NCBI RefSeq assembly: GCF_000685275.1 | Contig: NZ_ARYK01000004.1 | Span: 186,001 to 250,000, forward strand | DNA: 64,000 nt | From: Hyphomonas johnsonii MHS-2 | GTDB lineage: Bacteria > Pseudomonadota > Alphaproteobacteria > Caulobacterales > Hyphomonadaceae | Direction of reading: 5' to 3' | In this document: positions 1 through 8,690 of the stretch, one piece after another | How the letters are laid out: the number at the start of each line of letters is the position of its first letter | Position numbering within the stretch: the stretch's first letter is position 1 | Program-made: the position numbers and the translations under genes | The notes under the pieces: generated by a model | The model's database searches: none | What the model saw: only the letters and a program-made list of their open reading frames with translations | Told to the model about the DNA's origin: nothing

Positions 1-102
1 CCCGTAATTGGCGGCAACCTTGTAGCCCTTCGCTTTCATCATCTCGCTGATGGCACGCCCGATTCCTCGCGTCCCTCCTGTGACCAGAACTGTTTTTGTC
101 AT
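1..102 (-). CDS. phaB: Acetoacetyl-CoA reductase-like SDR (5' end only)
   Basis: Only the first 34 codons lie in the window. The protein starts MTKTVLVTGGTRGIG, the N-terminal NAD(P)-binding TGxxxGIG motif of short-chain dehydrogenases, and continues with the first helix and second strand of a Rossmann fold. A GAGAGG Shine-Dalgarno sits just upstream of the ATG at 102. This sequence and the divergent phaR next door suggest PhaB, the NADPH-dependent acetoacetyl-CoA reductase of polyhydroxybutyrate synthesis. The specific assignment is inferred, because FabG-type reductases share the same N-terminus and the active site lies outside the window. Confidence 0.7.
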   Translation of the reverse strand, partial: MTKTVLVTGGTRGIGRAISEMMKAKGYKVAANYG

Positions 103-170
103 GCCTGTTTTCCTCTCGGCGTGTTGGTTGCCCCGTTGGTAGCCTTCCTCAGCCCCGAACATCAATAGCG

Positions 171-216
171 CATTGGTTGCACGCAAAATCTGTGCAAACA
201 TTGCTGCATAGCACAA
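171..216. promoter_or_regulatory. Candidate PhaR operator between phaB-like gene and phaR
   Basis: The divergent intergenic region is rich in TGC/GCA. It contains the short palindrome TTGCACGCAA (177-186) and an inverted pair TGTGC (191-195) and GCACA (211-215) around TTGCTGCA. Known alphaproteobacterial PhaR proteins bind TGC-rich inverted sites and repress their own gene and PHA genes. Location and composition fit, but binding here is inferred. Confidence 0.35.
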
Positions 217-253
217 TAATTGCTTCTCCCTTTCGGAGAACAGAGGGCAGGAC

Positions 254-826
254 ATGGCTAAGACAAACGGATCGTCCCAGACGATCATCATCAAGAAATA
301 CGCGAACAGGCGTCTCTACGACACGTCGACCTCATCCTATGTCACGCTCGACCATCTGTCGGAACTTGTCCGCGAGGGCCGTGATTTTGAAGTCAGGGAC
401 GCCAAGACAGGCGACGACCTGACCCGCCAGGTCCTCACACAAATCATTTTCGAGCAGGAAACAAAGGGCGAAGGCGCCCTTCCGCTGAATTTCCTGCGCC
501 AGCTGATCGGCTTCTATGGCGGCGGCGCGCAGACCTTCCTGCCCGCCTTTCTCGACATGTCGATGAACAGTTTTGCCGACACGCAAAAGGAATGGCGCAA
601 GGCGGCCAATCCGATGTCAGCCTTCGAGAAACAGGCCAAGCGCAACATGGCGATGTTCGAACAGGGCATGAAAATGTTCATGCCGACGCTCTACAAGGCG
701 TCCCAAACCGAGAAATCGACGCCCAGCAATCCGATCCTCGACTTCCAGGCCGAAGCCCTCGCGGCCATGCAGGCCCAGATGCAGGCCATCCAGGACCAGC
801 TCGCCGACCTCACGAAAAAGGACTAG
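254..826 (+). CDS. phaR: Polyhydroxyalkanoate synthesis repressor PhaR
   Basis: A 190-residue protein with the PhaR signature. An N-terminal DNA-binding domain (about residues 11-72) begins IIIKKYANRRLYDT and contains DFEVRDAKTGDDLTR; it is followed by the short PHB-accumulation regulatory segment (about 76-115, LPLNFLRQLIGFYGGG). The Gln/Ala-rich C-terminal helix (about 165-190) probably oligomerises or contacts PHB granules. PhaR proteins bind both DNA and nascent PHB, so that phasin and PHA genes are derepressed when polymer is made. It is divergent from the phaB-like gene, and the intergenic region holds candidate operators. Start ATG 254 follows an AGAGGGCAGGAC ribosome-binding region. 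Length and motifs are typical. Confidence 0.95.
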   Translation: MAKTNGSSQTIIIKKYANRRLYDTSTSSYVTLDHLSELVREGRDFEVRDAKTGDDLTRQVLTQIIFEQETKGEGALPLNFLRQLIGFYGGGAQTFLPAFLDMSMNSFADTQKEWRKAANPMSAFEKQAKRNMAMFEQGMKMFMPTLYKASQTEKSTPSNPILDFQAEALAAMQAQMQAIQDQLADLTKKD

Positions 827-853
827 GCCGGGGGCGCCCTGCCGGCCGCCTCT

Positions 854-876
854 GACGCCCCTTTCAGGGGGGCGTC
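854..876. terminator. GC-rich hairpin after phaR
   Basis: A perfect 8-bp stem, GACGCCCC (854-861) with GGGGCGTC (869-876), lies 28 bases past the phaR stop and overlaps the end of the convergent small gene. There is no clear T-tract, so a bidirectional terminator role is only probable. Confidence 0.4.
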
Positions 877-1135
877 ACTCCTCATCGCGATCCTCGGGAT
901 CCGTCTTCGCCGCTGCCGGCGCGTCTGTATAGGTGGCCGGTTCCGGTGCAGGGCCGAGAATGACCGGTGCATCCTCCCCCTTGCAGTGATCGACCTGCGG
1001 GTCCTTTTCGGGGGCGTGCGGGCCTTCACCCGGAAGCATGTGTTGCTGCCGGTGGCGCGCAGCCGTTTCGATCTGCTCGGCTTCCTCGCGTGATGTATTG
1101 GGCCGGGCTTCCTGCGGAAGTGTTGTCCTTGTCAT
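875..1135 (-). CDS. Small hydrophilic protein of unknown function
   Basis: An 86-residue protein beginning MTRTTLPQEARPNTSREEAEQ, with no hydrophobic segment. It is rich in Glu, Pro, Ala and His and ends in an acidic tail (DPEDRDEE). A good AGGAG Shine-Dalgarno lies about 8 bases upstream of the ATG at 1135, supporting that it is translated. Composition suggests an intrinsically disordered protein. I do not recognise a family. It converges on phaR and shares the hairpin at 854-876. Confidence comes from the ribosome-binding site and the lack of a better gene on the other strand. Confidence 0.5.
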   Translation of the reverse strand: MTRTTLPQEARPNTSREEAEQIETAARHRQQHMLPGEGPHAPEKDPQVDHCKGEDAPVILGPAPEPATYTDAPAAAKTDPEDRDEE

Positions 1136-1230
1136 GGCATGTCTCCTGAACGCCTGACCAACGAATCGCCGCCGCGATCGTTCCGAAGCCTGCCGGGCAG
1201 GGATGGCGGGGTGCGGCGCCGCCCCGAACG

Positions 1231-1259
1231 AAAACGGCCCGCCCCGAAGGGCAGGCCGT
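1231..1259 (-). terminator. Intrinsic terminator of the 1288-1866 membrane protein gene
   Basis: Read on the minus strand, an 11-bp GC-rich stem (ACGGCCTGCCC with GGGCGGGCCGT) closes on a TTCG tetraloop and is followed by TTTTCG. It lies about 30 bases downstream of the stop at 1288, which is classic rho-independent structure. Confidence 0.8.
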
Positions 1260-1287
1260 CTGGTCTTCAGGACAAGGGGAGTGGGGT

Positions 1288-1866
1288 TCAGATGTCGCCC
1301 GCGACACCAAAGTCACGCCGGGCCGACACAATGGTCACCACCACACCCGCCAGCACGTCCAGCAATGTCATCGACATCAGGATGAAGAAGGTCGAGGTCG
1401 CGAAGTTCGGCAACAGCAGGAACTGGATCAGGCAGACGATGAACAGGATCATCGAGATCGCGTGATTGACGATGGTCGATGTGCCGGTGCTCGTCGATTT
1501 AAGGATTTCGAGGAACAGGAACACGATCGCCAGCAGCAGGATGGCGTCCCCCTTGGTCAGCACCCAGTCGACCCCGGAAATCATCGGCAGGCCCATGAAC
1601 TCGCCATTCAGCAGGCCCAGGATCGGGGCTGATGTCGCCCGGACGATCTGGCCCGATGCATCAATGGTTTCAACCGCACCGCCGAAGCCGAGCGCGAGAA
1701 GGTTGTACAGCGCCACCGGTATCACCAGCAGCGGAAAGATTCCGAAAATTGCGCGCATCAGGTTCCCCTTTTTGTTCGACTCGTCAGAAGCGTGGTTCTC
1801 CCGCTCCTTGCGCTCTCTCTTGGCGATCGCCGCCCCCGCTAGCGCGATCTTGGTATTCTTGCTCAT
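1288..1866 (-). CDS. Integral membrane protein of unknown function
   Basis: A 192-residue protein. The first about 35 residues are charged (KRERKERENHASDESNKK) and are followed by about four hydrophobic segments: residues 39-62, 105-123, 132-153 and 158-180. The segment order suggests a cytoplasmic N-terminus and a small inner-membrane bundle. No catalytic motif is evident and I do not recognise the family. The upstream region has a near-CtrA-type sequence (1892-1906), and the gene is followed by a strong terminator, so it is probably transcribed alone. An internal start at Met37 would drop the charged tail, but the first ATG gives a plausible protein. Confidence 0.6.
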   Translation of the reverse strand: MSKNTKIALAGAAIAKRERKERENHASDESNKKGNLMRAIFGIFPLLVIPVALYNLLALGFGGAVETIDASGQIVRATSAPILGLLNGEFMGLPMISGVDWVLTKGDAILLLAIVFLFLEILKSTSTGTSTIVNHAISMILFIVCLIQFLLLPNFATSTFFILMSMTLLDVLAGVVVTIVSARRDFGVAGDI

Positions 1867-1891
1867 TTCCTATACCCGTCGCTCGCCAGAG

Positions 1892-1906
1892 TTAACACAA
1901 GGTTTA
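1892..1906. promoter_or_regulatory. CtrA-like box upstream of the membrane protein gene
   Basis: TTAACACAAGGTTTA matches the CtrA consensus TTAA-N7-TTAA with one mismatch in the second half. It lies 26 bases upstream of the start at 1866. CtrA is conserved in Caulobacterales-type bacteria, but control here is inferred. Confidence 0.3.
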
Positions 1907-2015
1907 CCGTATTGCTCGGGCCGATGCGAGCGGATTTCCCGCATGCGTGCGGGGACAGGGGGAAGACCCGCAGGAATCGCTGTGAACACTGGAGATTTGG
2001 GCGCGCTGCCCGGGG

Positions 2016-2792
2016 CTAGATTTCGTCCGCGCCGCCGGGGTCGCGCCGGCGCCGGATCAGCCACATCACACCGCGCAGGTCCGAGAAGGCGTCGTTGAGG
2101 CGGCCGAAATTGGTATAGCTGGACGTACCGGCCCCGCGTGGACGGTGGTTCACATCGCGAAATTCCACCTTGTACCCTTCGGCCTTCATCATGGCCGGCA
2201 TGTACCGGTGCATGTGATCGAAATAGGGCAGTGCCAGATAGGCGTCGCGGTTCATCACCTTGGTGCCACAGCCGGTATCGTCGCAGTCATCCTTCAGCAT
2301 CCACTGGCGGATATTGTTGGCAAAGCGCGAACCGAAGCGCTTCCAGGCCGTGTCCTTGCGGCTGGCGCGCCGGCCCATGACCATTTTCAGTTCGGCCGGT
2401 GCATCGGCGCGGACCAGCTGGCGGTAAAGGTCCGGCAGGTCGGCCGGGTCATTCTGGCCGTCGCCGTCGATCGTGCCGACAACCGGCGCGCGCGCCGCGA
2501 TGATGCCAGACCGGATCGCGCGGCTCTGGCCGGCATTCTTGCGGTGGCCCAGTACGCGCAGCATCGGGAACCTGGTCTTCAGGTCGGCCAGCACCGCCCG
2601 CGTGTCATCGGTCGAGGCATCGTCCACGAACACCATTTCATAGGCGCGTCCGTCATGGGCCCGCGCAATCTCTTCGACCAGTGCCTGCACGTTGCCGGCC
2701 TCGTTGTGCACGGGCACGACAATCGAGAATTCTAGGGAATGGGCCAATTCGGTCAGCCTTCGAGCTTGCAGGTTCAATACGCCAAGCCTCAT
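2016..2792 (-). CDS. Family 2 glycosyltransferase (dolichol-phosphate mannosyltransferase-like)
   Basis: From Met at 2792 the protein is 258 residues. It has a GT-A fold glycosyltransferase-2 domain: FSIVVPVHNEAGNV (22-35), VFVDDAST (54-61), NAGQSRAIRSG and the metal-binding TIDGDGQNDP (108-116). This pattern is typical of polyprenyl-phosphate sugar transferases that make lipid-linked donors at the inner face of the membrane. There is no C-terminal membrane domain, so it is a DPM1-like soluble form. It diverges from the ArnT-like transferase at 2903, which uses such lipid-linked sugars; a functional link is inferred. The reading frame stays open upstream to 2909, but that extension runs into the neighbouring gene; a TTG about 45 bases inside the frame is another possible start. 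Confidence 0.88.
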   Translation of the reverse strand: MRLGVLNLQARRLTELAHSLEFSIVVPVHNEAGNVQALVEEIARAHDGRAYEMVFVDDASTDDTRAVLADLKTRFPMLRVLGHRKNAGQSRAIRSGIIAARAPVVGTIDGDGQNDPADLPDLYRQLVRADAPAELKMVMGRRASRKDTAWKRFGSRFANNIRQWMLKDDCDDTGCGTKVMNRDAYLALPYFDHMHRYMPAMMKAEGYKVEFRDVNHRPRGAGTSSYTNFGRLNDAFSDLRGVMWLIRRRRDPGGADEI

Positions 2793-2902
2793 AACGAGGC
2801 AGGCCTGTAAAAGCGAGACCCTACGCGCACCCGCGCCTTGCGCGCGGCGGTGTGCCCAAAACCTGAAGACGCCGCGCGCGCAAGCCGCTAGAAGGCACAG
2901 CC

Positions 2903-4978
2903 ATGACACTTCTCGACCGCCTCTCGACTGGCTGGAAAGCCTGGGTCCTCCTGTTCGTGATCACGTTCGGGGCCGCCGCGCCCGGCGTGTTCAACCTGCC
3001 TGCGCTCGACCGCGACGAAAGCCGCTTCGCGCAGGCCTCCAAGCAGATGCTGGAATCAGGCGACTATATCCGCCTGCGCTACCAGGACGAGCTGCGCAAC
3101 AAGAAGCCGGCCGGCATCCACTGGCTGCAGGCCGGATCGACCGCCCTGTTCACCGGCGCAGAGGCCAAGCAGATCTGGACCTATCGCGTGCCCAGCTGGC
3201 TCGGCGCGGCCCTCGCCACGCTCGCCTGTTTCTGGTGCGGCATCCCCCTGATCGGGCGACGGGCGAGTTTCGTCGGTGCCGCGCTGTTCGGGGCAACACT
3301 GCTGCTGACCAGCGAGGCGCACATTTCCAAGACTGACGGCGTGCTCGTCTTCCTCACGACGCTCAGTATCGGCGCACTGGCGCGGCTCTACATGCGTCAG
3401 GACCAGTCGAAACGCATGGCGCTGCTGTTCTGGACGGCGATGGGCCTTGTCTTTCTCATCAAGGGCCCCGTCGGCCCGATGGTCGCGGCCTATGCCGGGA
3501 TCGGTGCCTGGGTGTGGACCAAGGCGGCCGGCGGCAAGGGCGGTGACTGGTGGAAGGTCCTCATCTGGTGGCCCGGCCCGCTGATCTTCGTCGCGCTGGT
3601 CTTGCCCTGGTTCCTCTGGATCCAGGCCGCGACCGGCGGCGAATACATCAAGGGTGCTGTCGGCAAGGACCTGAAGGACAAGTTCACCGGTGCCTCCGAA
3701 GGGCATGGCGGCTGGCCGTTCTACCACCTCACCCACCTGCCGGCCTGGTTCTTCCCGGCGACGCTGATGCTGGTGCCCGGCTGCATGGCGGCATGGAAGC
3801 GCCTCAAACCGCGCGGCGCCCTCGGCTGGAAATGGCTGCGCGTCTCGGCCGCCATCGCTGCCATCGTGTTTGCCGGCCTTGCCGTGCTGCTGTTCGCACT
3901 GCCCCTGTTGCCGCAGCCACAGGGCACCGGCCTCATGGCGAAGTCGCTCGGCACGCTCTCCACCCTCAAGACCCTGCCAGCCTTCCCGGCGGTCCTGCTG
4001 GCCGTTTTCTGGTACATGTCCGGGCGCGCCGACTGGAAGGCGCGCTGGCCCATCGGCATTGACGGCCTGACCGACGAGACCCGCGCCATCCGCTTCATCG
4101 TGGCGTGGGCGGCGCTTACCTTCGTCTTCTTCGAACTGATGCCGACCCTGCTCAGCCACTATATCCTGCCGGCCTATCCGGCGATGGGCCTGCTCTGCGG
4201 TTATGCTGCCGTCCAGATGATCGACGGCGTACGCATGCCGGTCAGCCGCTGGATCTCCATCGTCCTGTTTGCGATCGGCGCCATCCTCCTGCTCGCCGTC
4301 TCGTTTCCGGGTGTCGCGATCTGGTTCATGGAAGAAACGGCGGGCGACTTCACGACAGTCGCCTCAAGCCAGGTGCTTGACGCCTGGACCGCCTATCGCA
4401 GTTTCCCGCTCTGGCTCTGGTGGACCGGTTTCGCGCTGGCCGGCTTTGCGATCATCGAATTTGCCCGCCGCAATGACGGGCTCGCCATCCTGCTCGCCAT
4501 CACGGCCAGCCTCGCCATCGGCTGGCATATCCGCATCTTCATGCTGCCCAGCCAGGTCTGGCTGCAGCCGACCGAGACGGCCCGCGCGGCGCTCGAGGAC
4601 GTGTGCGGTGTCCCGGGCGATGACGCCGCCTGCAATGCGCCCACCCCGCAGCGCATCCTCGCGCTCGGCTATGCCGAGCCGAGCTATGTCCTTACCCTCG
4701 GCACGCAGAACCTGCACCCGCCGGAAACCCCGCTCGACCTGCCCGAAGACAGGGCGATGTACCCGGTTGTCTATCTCGTGAATTTCGAGGACCGCAAGGC
4801 CGACCCGGCTATCGTTGACGAAGTGGCCAGGCTGCGCGCCCAGGCCGGCCGGATGGACCTTTGCGTCACGGAATCGTCGCCGCACTATGCGCTGAACTAT
4901 TCGAACGGTGACCCGGTGAATTTCCGCGCCATCCGTTTCGATACCGGCGCGTGTCCCGGCGAAGGGGCCGATCAGTGA
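2903..4978 (+). CDS. ArnT/PMT-like membrane glycosyltransferase (GT83 type)
   Basis: A 691-residue polytopic protein. The first membrane helix (about 13-30) leads into a periplasmic loop with DRDESRF (36-42) and NKKPAGIHWLQ, the acidic catalytic signature of ArnT and related GT-C transferases. About a dozen hydrophobic segments follow to residue 560, then a soluble periplasmic C-terminal domain containing cysteines. Family members move a sugar from undecaprenyl phosphate to lipid A or another envelope acceptor. The divergent GT2 gene could supply the lipid-linked donor. Substrate cannot be told from sequence, and no arn operon genes are present, so aminoarabinose transfer is not claimed. Confidence 0.85.
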   Translation: MTLLDRLSTGWKAWVLLFVITFGAAAPGVFNLPALDRDESRFAQASKQMLESGDYIRLRYQDELRNKKPAGIHWLQAGSTALFTGAEAKQIWTYRVPSWLGAALATLACFWCGIPLIGRRASFVGAALFGATLLLTSEAHISKTDGVLVFLTTLSIGALARLYMRQDQSKRMALLFWTAMGLVFLIKGPVGPMVAAYAGIGAWVWTKAAGGKGGDWWKVLIWWPGPLIFVALVLPWFLWIQAATGGEYIKGAVGKDLKDKFTGASEGHGGWPFYHLTHLPAWFFPATLMLVPGCMAAWKRLKPRGALGWKWLRVSAAIAAIVFAGLAVLLFALPLLPQPQGTGLMAKSLGTLSTLKTLPAFPAVLLAVFWYMSGRADWKARWPIGIDGLTDETRAIRFIVAWAALTFVFFELMPTLLSHYILPAYPAMGLLCGYAAVQMIDGVRMPVSRWISIVLFAIGAILLLAVSFPGVAIWFMEETAGDFTTVASSQVLDAWTAYRSFPLWLWWTGFALAGFAIIEFARRNDGLAILLAITASLAIGWHIRIFMLPSQVWLQPTETARAALEDVCGVPGDDAACNAPTPQRILALGYAEPSYVLTLGTQNLHPPETPLDLPEDRAMYPVVYLVNFEDRKADPAIVDEVARLRAQAGRMDLCVTESSPHYALNYSNGDPVNFRAIRFDTGACPGEGADQ

Positions 4979-5032
4979 TTTACAGGACCCATCCCACCGC
5001 CTAGCCTTGTCCCCATGCAGGGGAGAGACATC

Positions 5033-6349
5033 ATGAACATGAAATCGATCGCTGCGGCCGTATCGATCATCGCGCTTGGAATTGTGCCGGGCGCCGGCGC
5101 AGACGAAATGCTGCGGTCCGACATCGCGTCCGACTATGACTCGCACCTCGGGGCGCTGTTCACCTGGTTCCACACCCATCCGGAACTCTCCTTCCGCGAG
5201 ACCAATACGTCGAAGATGCTGGCGAAAGAGATCGGGGCCTTTGGCTTTGATGTCACCGAAGGCGTCGGCGGAACGGGCGTCGTCGCCGTGATGAAGAACG
5301 GGGACGGGCCCACTGTCCTGATGCGCGCCGACATGGATGGCCTGCCGCTGAAGGAAGACAGCGGGCTGCCCTATGCCTCGACCGTCACGCAGGTCGACAT
5401 CGACGGCGTTGAAAAGCCGGTGATGCATGCCTGCGGGCACGATGTGCACATTACCTCCCTTGTCGGCGCGGCGAAACAGCTGGCTGCCCGCAAGGACGAA
5501 TGGTCCGGCACACTTGTTCTCGTGGGCCAACCGGCTGAAGAACGTATCGGCGGCGCCCGCGCCATGATCGAAGACGGATTGTATACCCGCTTTCCCAAGC
5601 CGGATTACGCCATCGCCTTCCATGTTGCGGCCAACGTGCCGACAGGGCGCATCGAGCTGCCGCTCGACATCGTGGCGTCCAGCTCCGACAGCGTGGACAT
5701 TCTTGTCCACGGCGTTGGCACGCATGGCGCCTATCCGCACATGGGCATAGACCCGGTGCTCGTGGCGTCGCAGATCGTCGTGTCATTGCAGTCGGTCGTG
5801 TCGCGCTCGATCGCGCCGCTGGATCCCGGCGTCATCACGGTCGGCGCATTCCATGGCGGGGCCAAGCACAACATCATTGGCGACAAGGTCGAGATGCAGC
5901 TGACCGTCCGCTCCGACGACCCCGAGGTGCGCACACAATTGCTTGACGGCATCGACCGGGTCGCCCGGGGCGTTGCCATCTCGATGAACGTGCCGGAAGA
6001 CCTGATGCCGGAAGTCGTGCGCTCCCAAACGGAATCGACGCCGCCCACGATCAACGACACGGACACGGCCCAGCGCCTGCGCGATGCGTTCACGGCCTCA
6101 CTGCCGGAAGGCACGCTGTTCGAACAGCCACGCGGCGGCATGGGCGCCGAAGACTTCGCCTATTTCGTCACGCCCGAAACCGGCGTCAAAGGCGTCTATT
6201 TCAATGTCGGTGGCACACCGGAAGCCGATGTGAACACCGCGCCGTCGCACCATTCGCCCTTCTTCAAGATCGACCCTGAGCCTTCCGTCAAGCTCGGCAC
6301 GGAAGCGATGGTCGTCGGCGCAATGGCCCTGATGAAGCCGACAAGCTAG
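5033..6349 (+). CDS. Exported M20 family amidohydrolase/peptidase
   Basis: The 438-residue product starts at ATG 5033, preceded by GGGGAGAG; an upstream in-frame ATG has no such site. A signal peptide (about 1-23, ending GAGA-D) indicates export. Binuclear-metal motifs of the M20D amidohydrolase family are visible: MRADMDGLPL, HACGHDVHIT, GQPAEERIGGA and, near the C-terminus, the metal-binding APSHHSPFF. Relatives hydrolyse N-acyl amino acids, hippurate or aminoacyl amides. The substrate is unknown. Its stop codon overlaps by 4 bases the stop of the convergent TonB-dependent receptor. Confidence 0.9.
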   Translation: MNMKSIAAAVSIIALGIVPGAGADEMLRSDIASDYDSHLGALFTWFHTHPELSFRETNTSKMLAKEIGAFGFDVTEGVGGTGVVAVMKNGDGPTVLMRADMDGLPLKEDSGLPYASTVTQVDIDGVEKPVMHACGHDVHITSLVGAAKQLAARKDEWSGTLVLVGQPAEERIGGARAMIEDGLYTRFPKPDYAIAFHVAANVPTGRIELPLDIVASSSDSVDILVHGVGTHGAYPHMGIDPVLVASQIVVSLQSVVSRSIAPLDPGVITVGAFHGGAKHNIIGDKVEMQLTVRSDDPEVRTQLLDGIDRVARGVAISMNVPEDLMPEVVRSQTESTPPTINDTDTAQRLRDAFTASLPEGTLFEQPRGGMGAEDFAYFVTPETGVKGVYFNVGGTPEADVNTAPSHHSPFFKIDPEPSVKLGTEAMVVGAMALMKPTS

Positions 6350-8586
6350 AAGCTGTAATCCAGCCGCACGCCAAAGGTGCGCGGGTCTGACCGGAACGTG
6401 TTGTAGCCGATGAAGCCATAGCCCGAGAGGGCATAGTCTTCATCGGTCAGGTTGCGCCCCCATATCGTGACGCCGAGACCCGTGTCTGCGAACTGGAATG
6501 CCGCCTCGGCCTGCAGCGTGGTGAATCCGGCCTGCATCCGTGCATCAAGGCCCTCCGGGTCGAGATAATAGTCGCCGCGATATTTCGCATGCACGGCGAG
6601 GCTCGCGTCCACGCCCGGCGTCAGCGCGACCTCATACCGCCCGCCCAGCGTGGCTGACACATCCGGCGCAAAGGGCAGGGGATTGCCGTCAAACGCTGCA
6701 GCATTGCCACCAATATTGGTTGTCTGATCGATCGCGGTATCCAGCACGGTCAGCCCGGCATCGAGGGTCAGGCCATCAGCCGGCTGCCAGGTCATCTCGG
6801 CTTCGGCACCGTACACGGTGGCCGCATCAAGATTCGACAGCGAGTTCGACGTGATGCTGGAACCGTCCGGCAAGGGAAAGTTCACGAAGATGCGCGCCTG
6901 CGGGGCGTCATAATCCTGCCAGAACGCTGCCAGGCTCCAGCTCAGCGTGTCCGTGGGCCGGGCCTTGTAGCCAAGCTCATACGCCGTCACGGATTCAGCA
7001 TCGAACAGGCCCTCGTCGGTGAAATGCGTGACGTTGTTCTGGACCTCGCCATTGAACCCGCCCGACTTGTAGCTGTTCGAGACGGACGCATAGGCCCGCC
7101 CCGGCCCGACATCATAGGACAGGGCCGCATTGCCACTGAGGCGTGTCTCGTCGATCTCGTTCGATCCGACAGCGAGGCCCAGCCCGCCGACATTGTTGTA
7201 GCCGACCGTGCCGTCATCAAACACGTGCCGTCCGCTGCCATGGCCTTCGATCCGCTCGTCGGTCACGCGCAGGCCCAGGGTCGCCGTCATGCGGTCTGTC
7301 AGGTCGAATTCATTATACGTGAAGGCGGCAAGCGCCGTGCGCGACTGGTTGATGTCGGTGACCAGCGACATTGCGGTTCCGGGCGATACGGGCGTCGGGC
7401 CGGCCCGGCTTCCCGCACCGACATAGGGACAGGTGCCCAGCAGGGTTTGCGGGTCCAGAACGCCGCACCAGATCGTATAGGTCTGGCTGAAATCATCGAC
7501 CGATCCGCTGAGGCCGAACAGTGTGTGCCCGCCGGCCCAGTCCGTCTGCAGGCGGATTTCCTGCGAATATTGCCGGAATGACCGGTCATAGGCGAGATTG
7601 GCATTGAAATCCGGGTTGCCGAACAGGGCCACGGCGCCGTCAAAGTCAAAGCCGTATTGCTGTGCATAGCCTTCAAAGGCGGTCAGGGAGGTCAGGTCCC
7701 AGCGCCCGACAGGGCGGCTGTACTCGGCGGATACGCCATAGAAGGCATTATCCGTGTCCTGCAGGCCGTCACCGGCAACTGCAATCTCGTGGTCGCCCAG
7801 GTCCAGGCTGTCATTGCGCGGCGCGGCATTGATGCCGTTGTCTTCTTCATAGTGCGTGCGCACCAGAAGTTCGCCGCCACCGGCATTCTCCCAGCGCAGG
7901 CCCAGGCGCAGGCCGAACTCGTCACGCACGCCGCCCGCGTCCTCAGGGCCAGCTGTATTGTCCAGCGCCGCATCACGCGCCAGGTACCGCCCGGCCAGGC
8001 GATAGCTGAACCCGTTGTCCAATGCGGTGCCGTAGGCGCCGCCAAGGTCGACGCGGTTGAAATTGCCATAACCGGCGCGAACGTACCGTGTCTGGTCGTT
8101 GCCGGGTTTTGCGGTAATGAAATTGATCGCCCCGCCTGAGGCATTGCGGCCATACAGCGTGCCCTGCGGGCCTTTCAGCACCTCGATCCGTTCAAGGTCA
8201 TACAGCATCAGGCCGGTCTGGACATTTGTCGCCAGGTAGACGCCATCGGCATAGACGGCCGCGGCTGTGGGAGTCAGTGCCTGATGGTCCACTGCGCCGA
8301 TGCCACGGATCTGGAAGGCCACCTGCGTGCCATTGGCCACGGCGGCATCAACGCCGGTCAGCAGGTCGGTAATGTCTTCCGCCCCGAGAAAGGCATCCGC
8401 CAGCTTGAGCGCATCGGTGCCGATCACGCTGACGGACATCGGGATGTCGGCGAGCGGCGCAGCGCCCGGCGTTGCAGTTGTGACGACTGGGTCGAGGCGC
8501 CGGGGCGCGTCGCCTGTTTCAGCGAACGCCGGGGCGACAAATGAGGCAATCAGCAGCGAGGCGGGGAGGACGCGTATGGATTTCAT
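6346..8586 (-). CDS. TonB-dependent outer membrane receptor
   Basis: A 746-residue protein with a signal peptide (cleavage near AFA-ETG), a TonB-box-like stretch (LDPVVTTAT) and a plug domain (SVIGTDALKLADAF, VLKGPQGTLYGRNASGGAINFIT). A long beta-barrel ends in the outer-membrane signature VRLDYSF with terminal Phe. The LKGPQGTLYGRN plug motif is typical of the large family in Caulobacterales and sphingomonads that imports plant- or algal-derived compounds or siderophores. The ligand is not evident. It has no adjacent sigma/anti-sigma pair. It converges with the exported amidohydrolase, which may process an imported or periplasmic substrate (inference). Confidence 0.93.
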   Translation of the reverse strand: MKSIRVLPASLLIASFVAPAFAETGDAPRRLDPVVTTATPGAAPLADIPMSVSVIGTDALKLADAFLGAEDITDLLTGVDAAVANGTQVAFQIRGIGAVDHQALTPTAAAVYADGVYLATNVQTGLMLYDLERIEVLKGPQGTLYGRNASGGAINFITAKPGNDQTRYVRAGYGNFNRVDLGGAYGTALDNGFSYRLAGRYLARDAALDNTAGPEDAGGVRDEFGLRLGLRWENAGGGELLVRTHYEEDNGINAAPRNDSLDLGDHEIAVAGDGLQDTDNAFYGVSAEYSRPVGRWDLTSLTAFEGYAQQYGFDFDGAVALFGNPDFNANLAYDRSFRQYSQEIRLQTDWAGGHTLFGLSGSVDDFSQTYTIWCGVLDPQTLLGTCPYVGAGSRAGPTPVSPGTAMSLVTDINQSRTALAAFTYNEFDLTDRMTATLGLRVTDERIEGHGSGRHVFDDGTVGYNNVGGLGLAVGSNEIDETRLSGNAALSYDVGPGRAYASVSNSYKSGGFNGEVQNNVTHFTDEGLFDAESVTAYELGYKARPTDTLSWSLAAFWQDYDAPQARIFVNFPLPDGSSITSNSLSNLDAATVYGAEAEMTWQPADGLTLDAGLTVLDTAIDQTTNIGGNAAAFDGNPLPFAPDVSATLGGRYEVALTPGVDASLAVHAKYRGDYYLDPEGLDARMQAGFTTLQAEAAFQFADTGLGVTIWGRNLTDEDYALSGYGFIGYNTFRSDPRTFGVRLDYSF

Positions 8587-8690
8587 CCGCCGCGCTTAGG
8601 CGAGGTGAAATCCCATTGCAACTGTTGCATTTGTTACAGATAAAGTGACGCCCCAGTCACGTTTTTGCGCGCGGGCCGTGGGGCGGCACG

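Noticed and set aside
3056-4159. Long minus-strand frame inside the ArnT-like gene
   Set aside because: Low-complexity Gly/Arg/Gln-rich translation mirrors codon bias of the real gene; no ribosome-binding site or domain.
2903-4978. Aminoarabinose transferase ArnT itself
   Set aside because: Only the GT-C family signature is certain; none of the arnBCADEF genes are present.
4364-5740. Minus-strand frame spanning the ArnT end and the M20 start
   Set aside because: It crosses the ends of two well supported genes and has no family signature.
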